This document shows, piece by piece, positions 23,846 through 36,504 of a stretch of DNA of 64,000 bases (position 1 is its first letter; each line of letters opens with the position of its first letter). The translations under genes and the position numbers were made by a program. Under the pieces are notes generated by a model. It saw only the letters and a program-made list of their open reading frames with translations. It was not told the DNA's origin and searched no databases. Origin of the DNA: Brasenia schreberi (lineage: Eukaryota; Streptophyta; Magnoliopsida; Nymphaeales; Cabombaceae); the NCBI GenBank assembly GCA_036023115.1, contig JAYKKT010000064.1, positions 7,200,501 through 7,264,500 of the forward strand, written 5' to 3'.

Positions 23846-24020
23846 GTCGTTAGACAGGGACGCCCCAAAGCAATGCTCATAATTTTTGTAATCCAAGTTA
23901 TAAAAATCCGACGAAGCATAATTACTGTCGGAAGCCTAACACAACCCTCCTCCTTTATCCGGGCTTGGGACCGACAATGCAAGGGCGATCCCTTAAATGG
24001 GCAGAGTTCTATGTTTCTCT

Positions 24021-24905
24021 ACATCAAAATATATTTCTTTGTCCAAAATGCTGCAAGAGTTGATTCGAAACCTTCCAACGCCATTTATAATCTATGCCAC
24101 ACAAACAGCCTAATAAAGTTTTCTGTCCCTCTTCTATCCATTGGAACCTATTCCTATTTGCTGCAGCTAATAAGAACCTCAGCGAACAATAGGGAGACAG
24201 TTTTTGAATTTCAGCGCATCTTGAGTATTTGGCATTAACCACTTCAAAAGCAAGCGCACAATTTAGTAGTGTTTCCACATAAGCTTCAATAAGCAATCTA
24301 CAGTTAAAGATCATTCTAATGTCATGCAAACAGCCACACTAGTATCAACATACAAGGCAAGAAATCTGTGTTCTAGCTGATTAAACGTCATAAGAATAGA
24401 AAAGTCGTGTTGAATGCGTGCTTTGCACATGATTCCAACATACAAACCGAAATCAAAGACCAGCAATTACCTACACTAAGTGAGGTCAGCTACATGGGTT
24501 CTACGTTGCTCTTGAGCTCGATGTTGTGTCATATTACCATTTAACTCGAAAGGCAAAATCATGTTCTACTGTGTCCTCCCAACATTCTACACATCACCTG
24601 ATAAGACCATATCTCGAAAGCACCATCCCACAGATCAAACTGGTATCCAAGCAAAACTCGGAAACCAATACGGATCACACACAGAACAAAGATATAGGAA
24701 ACTAAATAGATACTAATGGTAGTAGAACTAAAAGATCAGAAAGAAGAGAAGAGATTACCAAAATATATGAACCATCCAATGGAAAATCCTGTTACAAGTT
24801 ATTTCCAAGGAGAGCAAGGAGCAGAACAATGGAAGACAAGAGAGAGAGAAAGACAAAAAAAGAGAAACTAAACCTACATCCTCCAATTCAGGCGCTTTCG
24901 GACCC
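24021..24905. other. non-coding stretch, possible LINE scrap
   Basis: No gene. Around 24475-24600, GAGGTCAGCTACATGGGTTCT resembles the 3' end of an RTE element on the minus strand but is too diverged to be sure. The last 100 bp would be the 3' UTR of the GeBP-like gene. Confidence 0.45.
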
Positions 24906-25898
24906 TCATCCATGGTTTGCAGGACCCCTGGAATTCCTCAGATTTGAGACGGCAGTCTCGACGACGAGCCTCAACCGCTGAGAGAGAACGTCGAATTCGG
25001 CGATCTGCTGCTTTGCCCACTCCATTTTCAGATTTCGTTTCCGGCCCCGACCGCGGGACACGTTTTTCTCTCCGGTGTCATCAACGCGACCAACCATAAC
25101 CATCCGCGCGTCCTTGATCGACTCCTCAAGCACGCCAATCACAGTTTCCGCCGTAACCCGGCCAACCGCCTCGTCCAACTCGCTTCCTCCACCTCCTCCC
25201 TGCTGAGAATCACCGCCAATAACCAGAAGGGGAGTCACTGATGCTGGAGGTAGCACCGTACGAGAGGAAGGGGGAGCTGAACTTGGCTCATGGCGGATGA
25301 CGACAATTGTCTCCGGCGGCCGTGCGCGACCAGCCGAAGCTTCAATGTCGCTACCTTCCTTGGAATCTGATTCCTCCGCAGCCTCGTTGGCGGCAACGTC
25401 GCCCCATAGTCTATGGGAGAGCTCATACACGACCTTTTCATGGGAAGTCTTGAGGGCTTCCGCTGCACCGTGGCGTCGGACGCGACCGGAGACGTGACGG
25501 AACTTCTTCCTGAGTCGGCGGAGCTTCTCAGAGAACTGCGTTCGGGTGTAAGAGCCCGTCATCGACTCACGGAAACGGTCGTAGAAGCGAGGCATGTCGC
25601 GGGGGAAGCGGTACCCATCGGATCGGCTGTGGAGGAGCGCGCGGAGGAATGTGATCTCGTCAGCTTCGGACCAGAGGCGGTTGTACTGGTACGAACCCGA
25701 CCTTCCGGCGGTGTCCGGCGGGGATGGCTGATCATCATCGTCGTCGTCTTCGTCGGCCGCCTCGTGGTGAATAGGGGTCAGGGTGGGAGGAGGAGGCGGA
25801 GGGGAGGGTTGGGTTTGGGATTTCCGCTTAATGGGGAGCTTGCGGGCGGTATTGGAGATCGAGAAGGCGTTGTTTGGAGATAGTGGCGCAGTCATCAT
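24906..25898 (-). CDS. GeBP/STKL-type transcription factor (DUF573)
   Basis: A single-exon reading frame of 330 codons, from ATG at 25898 to TGA at 24906. After a low-complexity Pro- and Asp-rich N-terminus (residues about 30-65), the GeBP DNA-binding domain starts at about residue 74. It carries the family signature LWSEADEITFLRAL, then FSEKLRRLRKKFR, and ends around SHRLWGD near residue 165. The C-terminal half has a basic GRGRKR stretch and a leucine-rich, likely coiled-coil end (QIAEFDVLSQRLRLV), as in GeBP proteins. The family comprises plant-specific nuclear transcription factors linked to trichome and cytokinin responses. The gene is GC-rich, unlike its flanks, and has no disruption. 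Which paralogue it is cannot be told from sequence alone. Confidence 0.9.
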   Translation of the reverse strand: MMTAPLSPNNAFSISNTARKLPIKRKSQTQPSPPPPPPTLTPIHHEAADEDDDDDDQPSPPDTAGRSGSYQYNRLWSEADEITFLRALLHSRSDGYRFPRDMPRFYDRFRESMTGSYTRTQFSEKLRRLRKKFRHVSGRVRRHGAAEALKTSHEKVVYELSHRLWGDVAANEAAEESDSKEGSDIEASAGRARPPETIVVIRHEPSSAPPSSRTVLPPASVTPLLVIGGDSQQGGGGGSELDEAVGRVTAETVIGVLEESIKDARMVMVGRVDDTGEKNVSRGRGRKRNLKMEWAKQQIAEFDVLSQRLRLVVETAVSNLRNSRGPANHG

Positions 25899-26059
25899 CC
25901 ACTCGCTTCTTCAAAGGTGCGATCTTTCTCTCGCTCCCTTTCTCTCTGTTTCGCCCCCCTTCGTTTCGCTGTGGCGAGGAGCAAAGTGTTCGGGTTGTTG
26001 GTGGGTTGAACTGATAGGGCGGCCAAACGAACCGGGCTTCAATGGGTAGGCCGAAGTAG

Positions 26060-26330
26060 ACATGGTCAGTTTCAGGTAAATCGGTCCCGAAACCTGGAAC
26101 CGTAACTTTCGGTTTACGTTTAGAACCGATAAAAATTATTTGAAATTTCAGATATTAAAGAAAAAATTATTAAAAATATCGGAACTACCGGTTCTGGTTT
26201 AAGGAAAGATGAAAACAGAATCAAATTGGGTGATCCCCGGCTCTAGGCTCAATTTTGGTTTTAGCCGATTTCTGATCCAGTTCGGTTCCGGTTGAAACTG
26301 TCCGATTGATTTGAAACTGGTCATGTATAG
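26060..26330. repeat. dispersed GAACCGG-rich repeat, copy 1
   Basis: Repeated words such as GGTTCCGGTT, AAACTGGTCATG and CGATTTCTGATCC recur at 38000-38120, 39965-40130, 43205-43345 and 59465-59570, in the same general order. Confidence 0.55.
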
Positions 26331-26334
26331 ACCA

Positions 26335-26460
26335 AAGCCAGGTGAATGCCCAAGGTATTAAACTCATGACCTTCAACTTATGAGTCGACCTCGAGCCAGG
26401 TGAGCTATTTTCCTTTGTGCTGCACAGCTGAGTAAGTTAGCCGCTACACCCACAGCTTGC
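26335..26460 (-). mobile_element. tRNA-like SINE relic, second family
   Basis: On the minus strand, AGCTCACCTGGCTCGAGG is followed by GGTCATGAGTTTAATACC, in A-box/B-box-like positions. A related sequence lies at 49495-49585. Confidence 0.45.
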
Positions 26461-28454
26461 AATCCTTTTAAGTTGAATCTTCTTTAAGAGAGAGATTTCC
26501 TTAGGTACCCTAAATAGTATGACCCATCATTTACTTGAAGTCTTCCTTTCAAGAAAATGAACTTCCATTTGCCTTCAATATACTATTACAATTACCTTGT
26601 AACTATTGTTCGGGTAACAGTTTTATGAAAGTGCCATTCAACAAGCTTTCACAAGCCGAACCCGAGCTGATCATGAATATGGTTTAAGGAACTGATCAAG
26701 AATGAGCCAATGGACTAGCCAAACCACGACGGACTCTGTCAATTAACCAGCTCCTAAACTCGGAATAGGAAGACTCCAATGATGTGGAGTCCACTAGCAA
26801 GAATCAGGGTGGAAGTAAGGATGTCAATGGGCCGAATTCAGATTGGATCTTCACATTGTTGGATCTATCAGTTCCATAATGCATAATCAGACTTGGGATT
26901 CAGAAGTGGGTTTGATTTTTTACATAATCTGAAACCTGATAAAAACTATAATCTGGATCTGAATCCAACTCCAATTCAGCGTTTAATGTAAGGTTTCATG
27001 GTCTTGTTTCTCGCACAGCCTTCCAAACAACTAATGTAAAGCAATGTCTAATTTCCTGTGTGTTTTAAGCCAGGTCCAATTTTAGCTTCATTCCAGTTTT
27101 TATATAGCATCCAGGCCGTCGGTAGGACTGAAGCAGAAAGGTTCGAATGGTGATATAAGTAGAATTTGCGGCACACACTGAGCTGAGGATGTTTATTCTC
27201 ATCTAATTAACATCTAATGTTGTTTGTTGGTTGGTAAACAACTCGAGCCACTTCAGTTGGTTCAGCTCATACCCAGCTTAGTGCTTGATTTATGATTAAT
27301 TCAAATAGTATAAGCACGAGCTCGCTTTATTAAGTTTTACAAGATGAACATAGCCAATGAGCTTTTGGCTCAACTCAGCTCATTAAGCTAACACCACATC
27401 AAAATTTCTAGATTTCCTGTAAGTTGCAAATGTCAAGACATACCTTTTCAAGGCCTATAAAGATGACAAAACTGAAAACTTCTGAAAATATGAACTTTTC
27501 CTGATGGATGCTGCACTCAGCATACCGTAAGGGCTAAAGCAAAAAACATGAGCTGTCTAGCAACAATAAGATGAACTCAGCTTCTTATGAGTTGTCCTAC
27601 TTGCGAACATGCTTGGGCGCATGTTGTTGGTAAAGAAGCTAGCCCAGCCAAGCAGAGTGATGAGTTTGATCACTGACGACAAACCAAACAAAGGACCTGG
27701 CTCCGTTGTTAGACTGATACAATATCAGTTTATGAATCTTTTCCACAAATATCTATCCATCTCTAGGTGCAGGCATAGGATGGCAATGGCAACGGTTCAG
27801 GTTATCTTTTCTAAATGAGATATACATAGCCTTAATTATATAAGGCCTTTTGATGCGTGATCTTTCACAAACATCTCAATCATTCAATTTTAAAGATTTG
27901 AATTAAAAATACCGTTGTGCTTTTGTAATTTGCATTTAATACACAATACAAAATAATTCAAATCTTCATCACTCATCCTAAAGATTCAACAGTGAAAACG
28001 TTAAGATTCCTATCATCTCTAACCACCATTATGATTTTCTAAGAATCCAATAGGCTTGATATGATGACATAAAAAAGGGAGACATTCTGCTGAAAGAGCA
28101 AAATAATAAACTTTCAGAAGTCTCCAACATTGTTGACGATTTGTATAAACGTTATCAATTAGTTCTTAGTTCCAGATTTAGTTTCCCGAAAAAGCACCCA
28201 ATAACAATGTCCTCCCAAAGTTCAAGGTCAGACTGAACGTTATATTTACACTAAAGAGGGGACTTAGATAATTTCCACCTCACAATAAAATTTGTCAGAT
28301 CCTCTAATCCTTTGTGATGGTAAAATACAGTAGTTTCAATCTGGCTTCAAGAGTTAATGGCACTGTTGATGATATATGGAGATTTAATACACCAGAAACG
28401 TTCGTGTAATTCTGTTTTACGTATAAGAGCACCCGTGTAAAGCTTTCTGAGAAT

Positions 28455-29657
28455 TCAGTTGATTACATTTTCCGGTTCAGGAGGAGCTACTGCCTGCCGC
28501 CGTTGCCGTTCACGGAGATATAGGACGGTGACAAGGCAAATGAAGAGGGTGAGAATGGTAGCATTTCCCTCATCCATGATATTGCTTTGAATCCAAGCTC
28601 CAATTTTAGGACAGACTTTGGGCAGTGAATCTAGGAAATCAACCTGCAATGAAGCAACAGGATCAATGAGAAACCACAGCTGACCCTCTAATGCAGCAGC
28701 CGACAGTGGCGGAACAACATTCATGTGAGGTAAGATGGGGCCTTTCCCTCACCCAAAATTTGGAAAGATAAAGTAGTCTTATAACCACAGTTGAATCCAT
28801 GGGCTTTAACAGACAACACATGGTATAACTGTGGCTTACTTGCCCCACCCTCAAAACTTTTATAACCTATAATATAAAGCCCACGTCTTAGATGTGGTTT
28901 ATCCGCCCAAAAGAATTTCTAGATCTGCATAGCAGCCAGTCAAGACACTTGGATGGCAATGATGCATCTAAGAAAAGTTTCAAGAACATCTTCATTGTCC
29001 ATTACCATCAGCTACCCCGTAACTTTTTCCTTTTCTGAAAGGCAAGGGAGGATATTGATCAACAACAACAACAACTAAGCCTTTTCCCATACTAAACGGG
29101 ATCGGTTACATGAATTCTTTGTTTCCACAGAGCCCTATCATGTGCCATGTTAGCAGTTAACTCACAATAAGCTAGATCATTCTTTATTGTTTCTTTCCAA
29201 CACTTTTGTGGTGGTAAAGGGGGATATTGATCACTGTAACTAAATGCTTTCAAATGCAAGAACACTTCCGGTTACTTGTCAATCTGAATAGGCAGCTTCT
29301 TGATTGCAAGAACTGAACTGACATATAATCATCTAAAGAAAATTATGCTAGAAAAAATCAACATGACGTTACCATAATGGTATCTTCATAATTCATCCTT
29401 ATCCAGACACTGAAGAGTGCGAGTGTGACAGGTAACATCGCTGCTGGGTCATTCAACAATGCTTGATCATAATATCGCTTAGCCAAGTGGAGGTCATAAG
29501 GAAGCCCTTCCCCATGCTCATGCATGTATCCGAGGTTGAACATTGCTTGAGCATTCTGCTTTTTGTCACCAAGCATATAAGCTTCTGCTGCACGATCATA
29601 GTCCCTCTCCATACCCTACAAATATAAAGAAATATCATCTATATATTTGTGTGTGCA

Positions 29658-29690
<33 letters not shown>

Positions 29691-32600
29691 AGGAGATAGA
29701 CCCGTCCGTAGTAATATGCATCACCAATCAGAAGGGCTGCGTGCTCATCCCCTTGTTCAGAAGCTTGCCACCACAAATGATGAGCTCGTTGATGCCTCGC
29801 TGTGTTCGTGCAAAATCCAGATTCTCCCATGCACAAACTGCGCTCACCAAATCGATCAAGAATCCACGCACCACTGCTTTGTGCAATCTCATATCCCATC
29901 TCAGCCATTCTTGAGTATAAGAGCAATGCCTTCCCTACTTCACCCTTCATGTATGACTCGAGAGCCAATCGTGACAGGGAACCCCAAGGTCCCCTTTCTG
30001 CAACTAATTTATAAAGGCTTATGGCCTGCAAAGATGAACCTCATAAATGGACATACATTGTTGAAGGCAAAAATACTCAAACAAACAAACAACAACAACA
30101 ACAAAGCCGTTTCTCATACTAGACAGGGTCGGCTACATGAATTCTTTGTTTCTACATAGCCCATCATGTGCCATGCTTGCAGTTAACATAAGTCTTTCTA
30201 ACACTTTGTCGTCGTCCTCTACCTCTTTTAATACTTTCCAAATCTAGTTTTTATATCTTCTTAGAGGCACTTCTTTTGATCTTCTTTCTATATGTCCAAA
30301 CCATCTTAAACGATATTCTCTCGTTTTATCATGTATTGGTGTCACTCCCAATTTGTTTCTAATAACTTCATTATGTATAATGTCTTTTCTTATACGACCA
30401 CTCATCCATCTCAGCATCTTCATTTCTGCAACAAACATCTTTTGTACATATTGATGATTAACTAAACTTAAAACCATAAAACATGGTAGGTCTAATTACA
30501 CATGGTAGGTCTAATTACTGCTCTATAATATTTACCTTTTAACTTTAATGGTATCTTTTTGTCACAAAGAATACCTGATGCTCCTCTCCATTTTAACATG
30601 CATTAATTCTATACGTAACATCTCCGTCAATTCTTCCATAACTCTGAAAAATTGACCCTAAGTATTTAAAACTTCCCTTTTGGGGATGTAATGTGTTCTG
30701 ATTTTAATTTATATATTCTCTAAAGTAATCAAATGATCAAACTTACATTCCATATATTCTGTCTTTGTTCTACTAAGTCGAAAGCCTTTACTTTCTAATG
30801 TTTCTCTCCATAGTTCCAATTTTCTATTAACTTTTTCCTTAAACTCCTCAACTAACACAATGTCATCTGCAAATAACATATGGACTTAAAGTTGATCCTT
30901 GATGTAACCCAATATTACCTTCAAAGAAGTCTGTCATTCCTTTATGAGTCTTCACACATGTTTTTGCACCATCGTACATGTCTCTTATAAGGTTTATATA
31001 TGTCAATGGGATACCTCTTTCAATTTTCAAATGCTTGCGACCCCTCCAGCATAAAATTTCCTTTTGGATATACACACAGAAGCAACTGATGTTAGTACAT
31101 GACAAGGTCCAACAATGGTGATTTCTACATACTTGAATAAGGTATTCCATGAGTTTTGCTCCTCTTGCCAACTTCCGGTGATTAGTCTTGGTCATTTAAA
31201 GGATGATTGTCAAATGGGAATGCAGCAGTTCAGGTTCATATAGAAGTCCAGCAAAAAGTGTGACTTCCTTCAGCATCATTAGCAACTGGTATTTTGTTGT
31301 TGCGCATAGAGGCATATCTGGATATGGGCTAGCTGTTAAGTGTTAGGCAATGAGTTTGATACAAAGGTGCATATCCGGTAGGGATCTTCCAACCCAGCAT
31401 GCAAATCAAGAACCAAAAAAATGGCTGTTCTGTTTCTATGCCAACTCCCAAAACTGCAGAAATAATTATGCCAGCAAGGGACTTATGTGACAAGAAAGAA
31501 GCACAGCGGAATAATAAACCAGAAAAGAAACTCGTCTTCACACAAGGTGTAAAAATCGCCAAGCAAAGCAAGGCCTTATGTGAGGTGGAACTAACAATCA
31601 ACGCATGCAATTCAATATCCTGTCAGGCAAATAACTACTAAACAAAATATATAATGACAATAATGAATAACAAGTTGAAGACACTAATAAGCCACAATTA
31701 GAAATTGGTAGATAAAAAAAGAAGCTAGAAAAATGCGGTGACAGTGATGATGGAAAACTATTATTATCCACCATTATTCAGCTCAAGATCAAGTTTCAAA
31801 TACCTAAAGTCAATTTTTCAATGTGATGGAAAAATTGATGGAGATGTTTGGAGAGGGGATTAGATATTCCATGCCATAAGAAGATACCATTAAAGTTGAG
31901 AGGTAAATATTGTAAAGCAGTAATTAGGCCTGCTATGTTTTATGGTTATGAGTGTTGGGCAGTTAATCATCAACATGTGCAAAAGATGTCCGTAGCAGAA
32001 ATGAAGATGTTGAGATGGATGAGTGATCACACAAGGAAAGACCGTATATATAATAAGGTTATTAGAAACAAATTGGAAGTAGCACCAATAGAGGATAAAA
32101 TGAGAGAAAATCGTTTAAGATGGTTTAAACATATAAAAAGACGACCCAAGGACATTCCCGTAAGAAGATATGAAAAACTAGATTGTAAAAATGTTAAAAG
32201 AGGGAGAAGACGACCACAAAAGTGTTGGAAAAAAACAATAAAGAATGATCTAGTTTATATTGAGTTAACTGCTAGCATGCCAATGATAGGGCTATGTGGA
32301 AACAAAGAATCCATGTAGTATGAGAAAAGGCTTGGACGTTGTTGTTGTAGTATTCAGCTCAAGATCAAACAAGGAAAGGGGAACAATTTCCACAGCAAAA
32401 ATTAATAGAAAATAGAAAGACATACCATAGCCAAATCCTTCTTTAGACCTACATCGTTCTGAAACATTTTAGCAAGTTGATATAACGCCTTTGGCTGACC
32501 ATGGTTGGCTGCAGACAAGAAGTTGCGGACTGCAACTTGTAGATTTTTCTTTACACCAATTCCTTTGAGATATGACACTCCTAAGTTGTAGTAGCCACTT

Positions 32601-35600
32601 GGATCATGATGTCTTGCAGCCTTCTCAAAGTATTCCCTTGCCTGAAGAGAAAGAGAAAACATACAGATTAAGCGAAACAATTATTTCAAGTACAAGAGAA
32701 AACGTACAATTTTCATTCTATGAGGATAGCATGAGGATGAATCCTTAGAAGGCAAAAGTAAGAAGACGAGATACCAGAAAGAAAAATCCTTGGCCTCAGA
32801 ACCTAAGTATGTGAAACATCAATTTTTGCCAGGATTAGAACTAATTTCATTACTCAGATAAACACGATCTTACAAGTTCCAGGATGAAGATTACTGCAGC
32901 CAGCTGAAATTAACAACAAAAGCACTAGTTTTGGTGAATCGCTCTATAGTTCTAGAAATGAAAATGTAAAAATCTCCTGCACTCCATGATACTGATTGCT
33001 TATTGGATTTATAGCATTCTCGAACCCTTGACTGGGGAGCTGACCTCATGTTAAGCTACAGAGAACATATCCAGCGGCAAACTAAAGTTGGCCCTTCTTA
33101 TAATGAACATAGTCACATGGATACCTGCAGTGGGACATGGTTACACAGGTCGATCGGTATGACATCCTCAGTATGACATCCTTTTTTGAAAATGAAAAAG
33201 AGAAGATAAAGTGCAGGAATCACATAGTTTTAAGGTACGCCCTTGGAGGAAGGATAGGTCTTTGGTCGTTATTCGCAAGAAAGAATATGATTACATGCAA
33301 AGAAGAACAATGATGTCATTATACACTAAAACCAGATACCATAGGAATAAACTATTAAGAAATACATCTTAAGATTTAGCGGAATTACTTTTCATCACTC
33401 TCTACCGGACCACCAGACCTAGTTTTTTAAATATTTCAAAATTGGTTTCTACTGTCCAGTGTATATCTCTTGAAGCTTATCCTCTTCTTGAAAATGATTC
33501 ACTTGCCTACAAACAATTAGTCCGATACGAGGATACAAGCTTAGCTTCTCCTATGCATTGTGCTGGTGAATGACTGTAACCCTCTATCTCATCTCAATTT
33601 TCAACATTAAATGCTGCTCCTTTCCCTCTACAGTCTAGAGGGGAATTCTCACACCCAGCTTGATTCTCATTCAAACCATGAATATATGCAATCCATCTGC
33701 AAGAGAGAAACTCGAATCCCAACAGATCCTGCTTCTCCTTTTCATACATACACACAAACATACATATATATGTATATGTATCTATATGAGAGAGTGTGAG
33801 AGAAAGTGATGGCCAAATATTGGAAAGTATATCAGAATATATTGAACAGAACCATATACTATATGCGCTTCAGGAACTCTTCGAGTCAGAACTTCAAATT
33901 ACCAGAACTGATGCAGGTTCAGTAGATCACAATTAGAAAAGATTGCACGGTGTTGATAATGGCTAGCAGATGGGGAAAGCACCAAACCAGGATACAGATT
34001 TTATTACAGAAATCTTCCCAAATGACATGGTACATGTGCTCGGTTAGCCTCCCTTGCAATTATATTCAGCCATGACACAGTTCAATTCAGGTGCTTTTCT
34101 TGGAGATGGCAGAGCATAGAGATATATTGCTTCTCTTTCAACAACTTAGGCTTGACATGCGTTGCATACTGCGACAGGCAAAATGAGAAACATTTATTTC
34201 TTCTAGATTTAACTAGATCAATTATGGATGACTCCAGAATCTGAGAAAGAAATTTTATAGTTGAATAGCACTGAGATAATGGATACTTTCCCAGGTAAAA
34301 CCTTTATAACATTGAACTTAATTGCTAGCTTTTGCATCGATACTAGCAATTTAATTGATTTTCTAACACTTATCCTCTCATATTGAACATTAATTGGTAA
34401 CTGATTAAGCAACCAGCAATGTGGATTAGCTAACTGATCAGAACTAGTTCTCAGACCAATCAACTACGTGTTGCGAAGACCCTTCATCTTGAGTGCTATA
34501 GATGCCTCTTTATAAGCTAGTTACATTCGAAGCTCCATATTGCATCCCTGTACCTGCAGCTGACCATGTTTCCATATGCTATAGCCTTTATGATGAACTT
34601 ACATAGGAATTGCCTAAAACTTATCAATAGAAGTCACAAACAGAATCATTCTCTTTTGTTAAAATGATGGTGACATGTGCAACAGGCACCTTTTCCCCAT
34701 CAGAGAAGTTACAGGACATAACCCATGGACTCGCAACCACAAGGCACGTTGCTTACAAAGAGACCCAGGACATATTTTTGCTAAAAGCAGAACTATTTCC
34801 AATTCGCAAATAGTGTGAGCCCAGTTGCATTAACAAGCTCATGGAACACTCATGCTTGATAAGAATCTTTTCACTAATCATCTAACTGGGTAAAATAATC
34901 CAGCTAAACACAGTTTAAGCTCTTTAAAAGAAAACCTCTACCAAAAATAAGCTGCGGTGGAGCATGTCTTTTCTTAACGACCTAATTGCTGCCATTTGAG
35001 TGCTGTGAATTCTTGTGTATCTCATTTGGATGCAAACACTGTCTTTTGTCCTCTAAAGTCTAAATCGTAAATCTTCTCAGATTAGCCTTCTCTTTTTGCA
35101 GCCGTTGATATTTACTGCCTATTAGTTCTCAAGTCGCTAGATACCAGCCATAAAGAGAACATCAGGTGACGTGACCTTCAAAAAATATTTGACTGCTGCC
35201 ATATGCCTTTAGCAGGAAAGTTGGATGAACCCAATGTCTTCAAGGGTTTTATGTCTAAGCCGGTAAATGTTTGTGTGGAAACTAGAGTCACCACTTAAAG
35301 CAGAAGGCAACGTTTCACATTGAATTGCTTCCTACAAGCTAAAACCAAAGAAGAGTCGGGATCATAAAGAATATGCAAGCTAAACAAGAAGCAAGAGAAA
35401 GAATTCCAACATCCACAAGATAAAAGATCTCCCCAATACCTTGGTGTAATTCTTCTTCTCCACTCCGTAACCCTTCACATAAAGATATCCAATTCCATTG
35501 TACGCCGAAAACAGCCGATGCTTCACCGCAAGCGTCAGCCACTCCAACGCCTTAGTGTAATTCCTCTCTACTCCAGCGCCAGTAGCGTATATTTCACCGA

Positions 35601-36504
35601 GAAGCTCCATAGAATTGGGCTCCCCCTTTTCGGCCGCCTTCAGAAACCACGAGACAGCCTTGGTGCGGTCACGCCGTACGCCTCTCAACCCGAAGTAATA
35701 GATGACGCCCAGATTATACATAGCAGCCGAATTCCCTTTCTGCGCCTGATACTCCGTTACCTGAAAAATTTCTTCTTCTTCTCCGCGCAGTTTCCTCAGG
35801 GCCTCTTTGTTCTCCTCGGCCCCTTCGTTGAGCTTCACCTGTTCGATCACAGGAGTATCCTTCGATATCAGGAAGCTCGCGAGCGCCGTCTCAGCGAGCT
35901 CGGCGTAAAGCTTGACGGCTTTTTCGTGCATCTCTTGCCGGAGATAGGTGTAGGCAAGGACCATCTTCGATTGCGGATTACCGCCTTCTGCCGCGAAATA
36001 ATGATAGGCAAATGCCTTGGCATCATGGCGCTCGACTCGCCAGCCAGAGCCATGAAGGAATCCCATCACAGATTGGGCATGCGGGTGGCCGCGTTGGGCG
36101 ATCTCGCGGATCTCCGCCACTGCGCCGTCCATCTCAACCAGATCTCCAGCAGATGCGGCCGAGATCATCCGCCTGATGCTGGAGAAGTAGAGAGCGTCGT
36201 CTCCTGTGGTGTTGCCGACCTGATCCTGATCGAGGACAAGGCGCCAGGATCCTGGATCGAGCTCCTCATCGGGTTTGACCTCGGCGTCGCCGAAATTGGC
36301 CCAATCGGAGCCGGATGAGGAGTCTTCTCTGACGGTTTCCTCATCGCCGGAGATCTCACCGTCGTTCGGATTCCCGGATTCGGTCTTCGGTTCATCGTTC
36401 TGCACGATGATGAACACTTGGTGGCCTAGGGAGGAGATGGCGAAGAGAGAGGCGAGGACCAAGAGAAGAATCGGGCGGGAAATCCATGGCATCGGACTGC
36501 GCAT
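28455..36504 (-). CDS. HRD3A: HRD3A / SEL1L, ER-associated degradation adaptor (five exons)
   Basis: Exons are 36504-35440, 32641-32426, 30025-29702, 29615-29373 and 28643-28455. All introns are GT-AG and phase 0. The spliced product is 678 residues, about the length usual for plant HRD3A. Residues 1-27 form a signal peptide, followed by an acidic linker and then Sel1-type repeats from about residue 130 ([50 protein letters not shown]). A conserved block [20 protein letters not shown] lies in exon 3, and a single membrane segment in residues 644-659. The protein recruits misfolded glycoproteins to the HRD1 ubiquitin ligase in the ER membrane. The coding sequence is intact; three RTE LINEs lie in introns 2 and 4. 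Intron 3 is only 86 bp and contains TC/CA repeats. Confidence 0.96.
29061..29221 (-). mobile_element. 5'-truncated RTE LINE in HRD3A intron 4
   Basis: Only the last 155 bp or so of the element are present, from the tail (AACAACAACAAC on the plus strand) to CTTTTGTGGTGG. GGATATTGATC flanks both sides (29050-29060 and 29222-29232), giving an 11-bp target duplication. Confidence 0.88.
29645..29690. repeat. TG/GA microsatellite in HRD3A intron 3
   Basis: A TG run followed by a GA run fills half of an 86-bp intron; on the gene strand it is a TC-CA tract close to the acceptor. Confidence 0.8.
30089..31020 (-). mobile_element. 5'-truncated RTE LINE in HRD3A intron 2
   Basis: The 3' tail is at 30089-30104. 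The minus strand carries the C-terminal [12 protein letters not shown] segment (30477-30244) and the reverse transcriptase HQGSTLSPY part (near 30900). Compared with the 20.7-kb copy, a piece of about 65 bp around the FADD motif is deleted near 30879. Similarity ends at 31020. I saw no convincing target duplication. Confidence 0.88.
31793..32350 (+). mobile_element. 5'-truncated RTE LINE in HRD3A intron 2, 18-bp target duplication
   Basis: A plus-strand copy beginning at the KYLKSIF region of the reverse transcriptase, continuing through [19 protein letters not shown] and ending in a TTGTTGTTG tail. TATTCAGCTCAAGATCAA is repeated perfectly at 31775-31792 and 32351-32368. An internal gap is visible near 31845 relative to other copies. 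Orientation is opposite to the host gene. Confidence 0.93.

Larger units (their letters stand above)
20732..24008 (-). mobile_element. full-length RTE-clade LINE with 12-bp target duplication
   Basis: The element reads right to left: a 5' leader with CCCGGATAAAGGAGGAGGGT (near 23968), an endonuclease, a reverse transcriptase, and a 3' end with CCCCGTCTAGTATGG and a TTG-type tail at 20732-20751. CTATGTTTCTCT occurs directly outside both ends (20720-20731 and 24009-24020). This proves insertion by target-primed reverse transcription and fixes a length of about 3.28 kb, normal for plant RTE. Coding is close to continuous but has at least three frame breaks, so it is inactive. Confidence 0.95.
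25899..28454. other. intergenic stretch with repeats, no gene seen
   Basis: Just upstream of the GeBP-like gene is a GC-rich leader. Then follow a GAACCGG-rich dispersed repeat (26060-26330), a tRNA-like SINE relic (26335-26460), and an AT-rich hairpin-like repeat (27855-28000). The remainder is unique AT-rich sequence. Confidence 0.55.

Noticed and set aside
25413..25883. 156-codon open frame on the plus strand
   Set aside because: Antisense of the GeBP-like coding region, no domain.
35518..36318. 266-codon open frame on the plus strand
   Set aside because: It is the antisense of HRD3A exon 1; the GC-rich exon leaves the opposite strand open by chance and it shows no domain.
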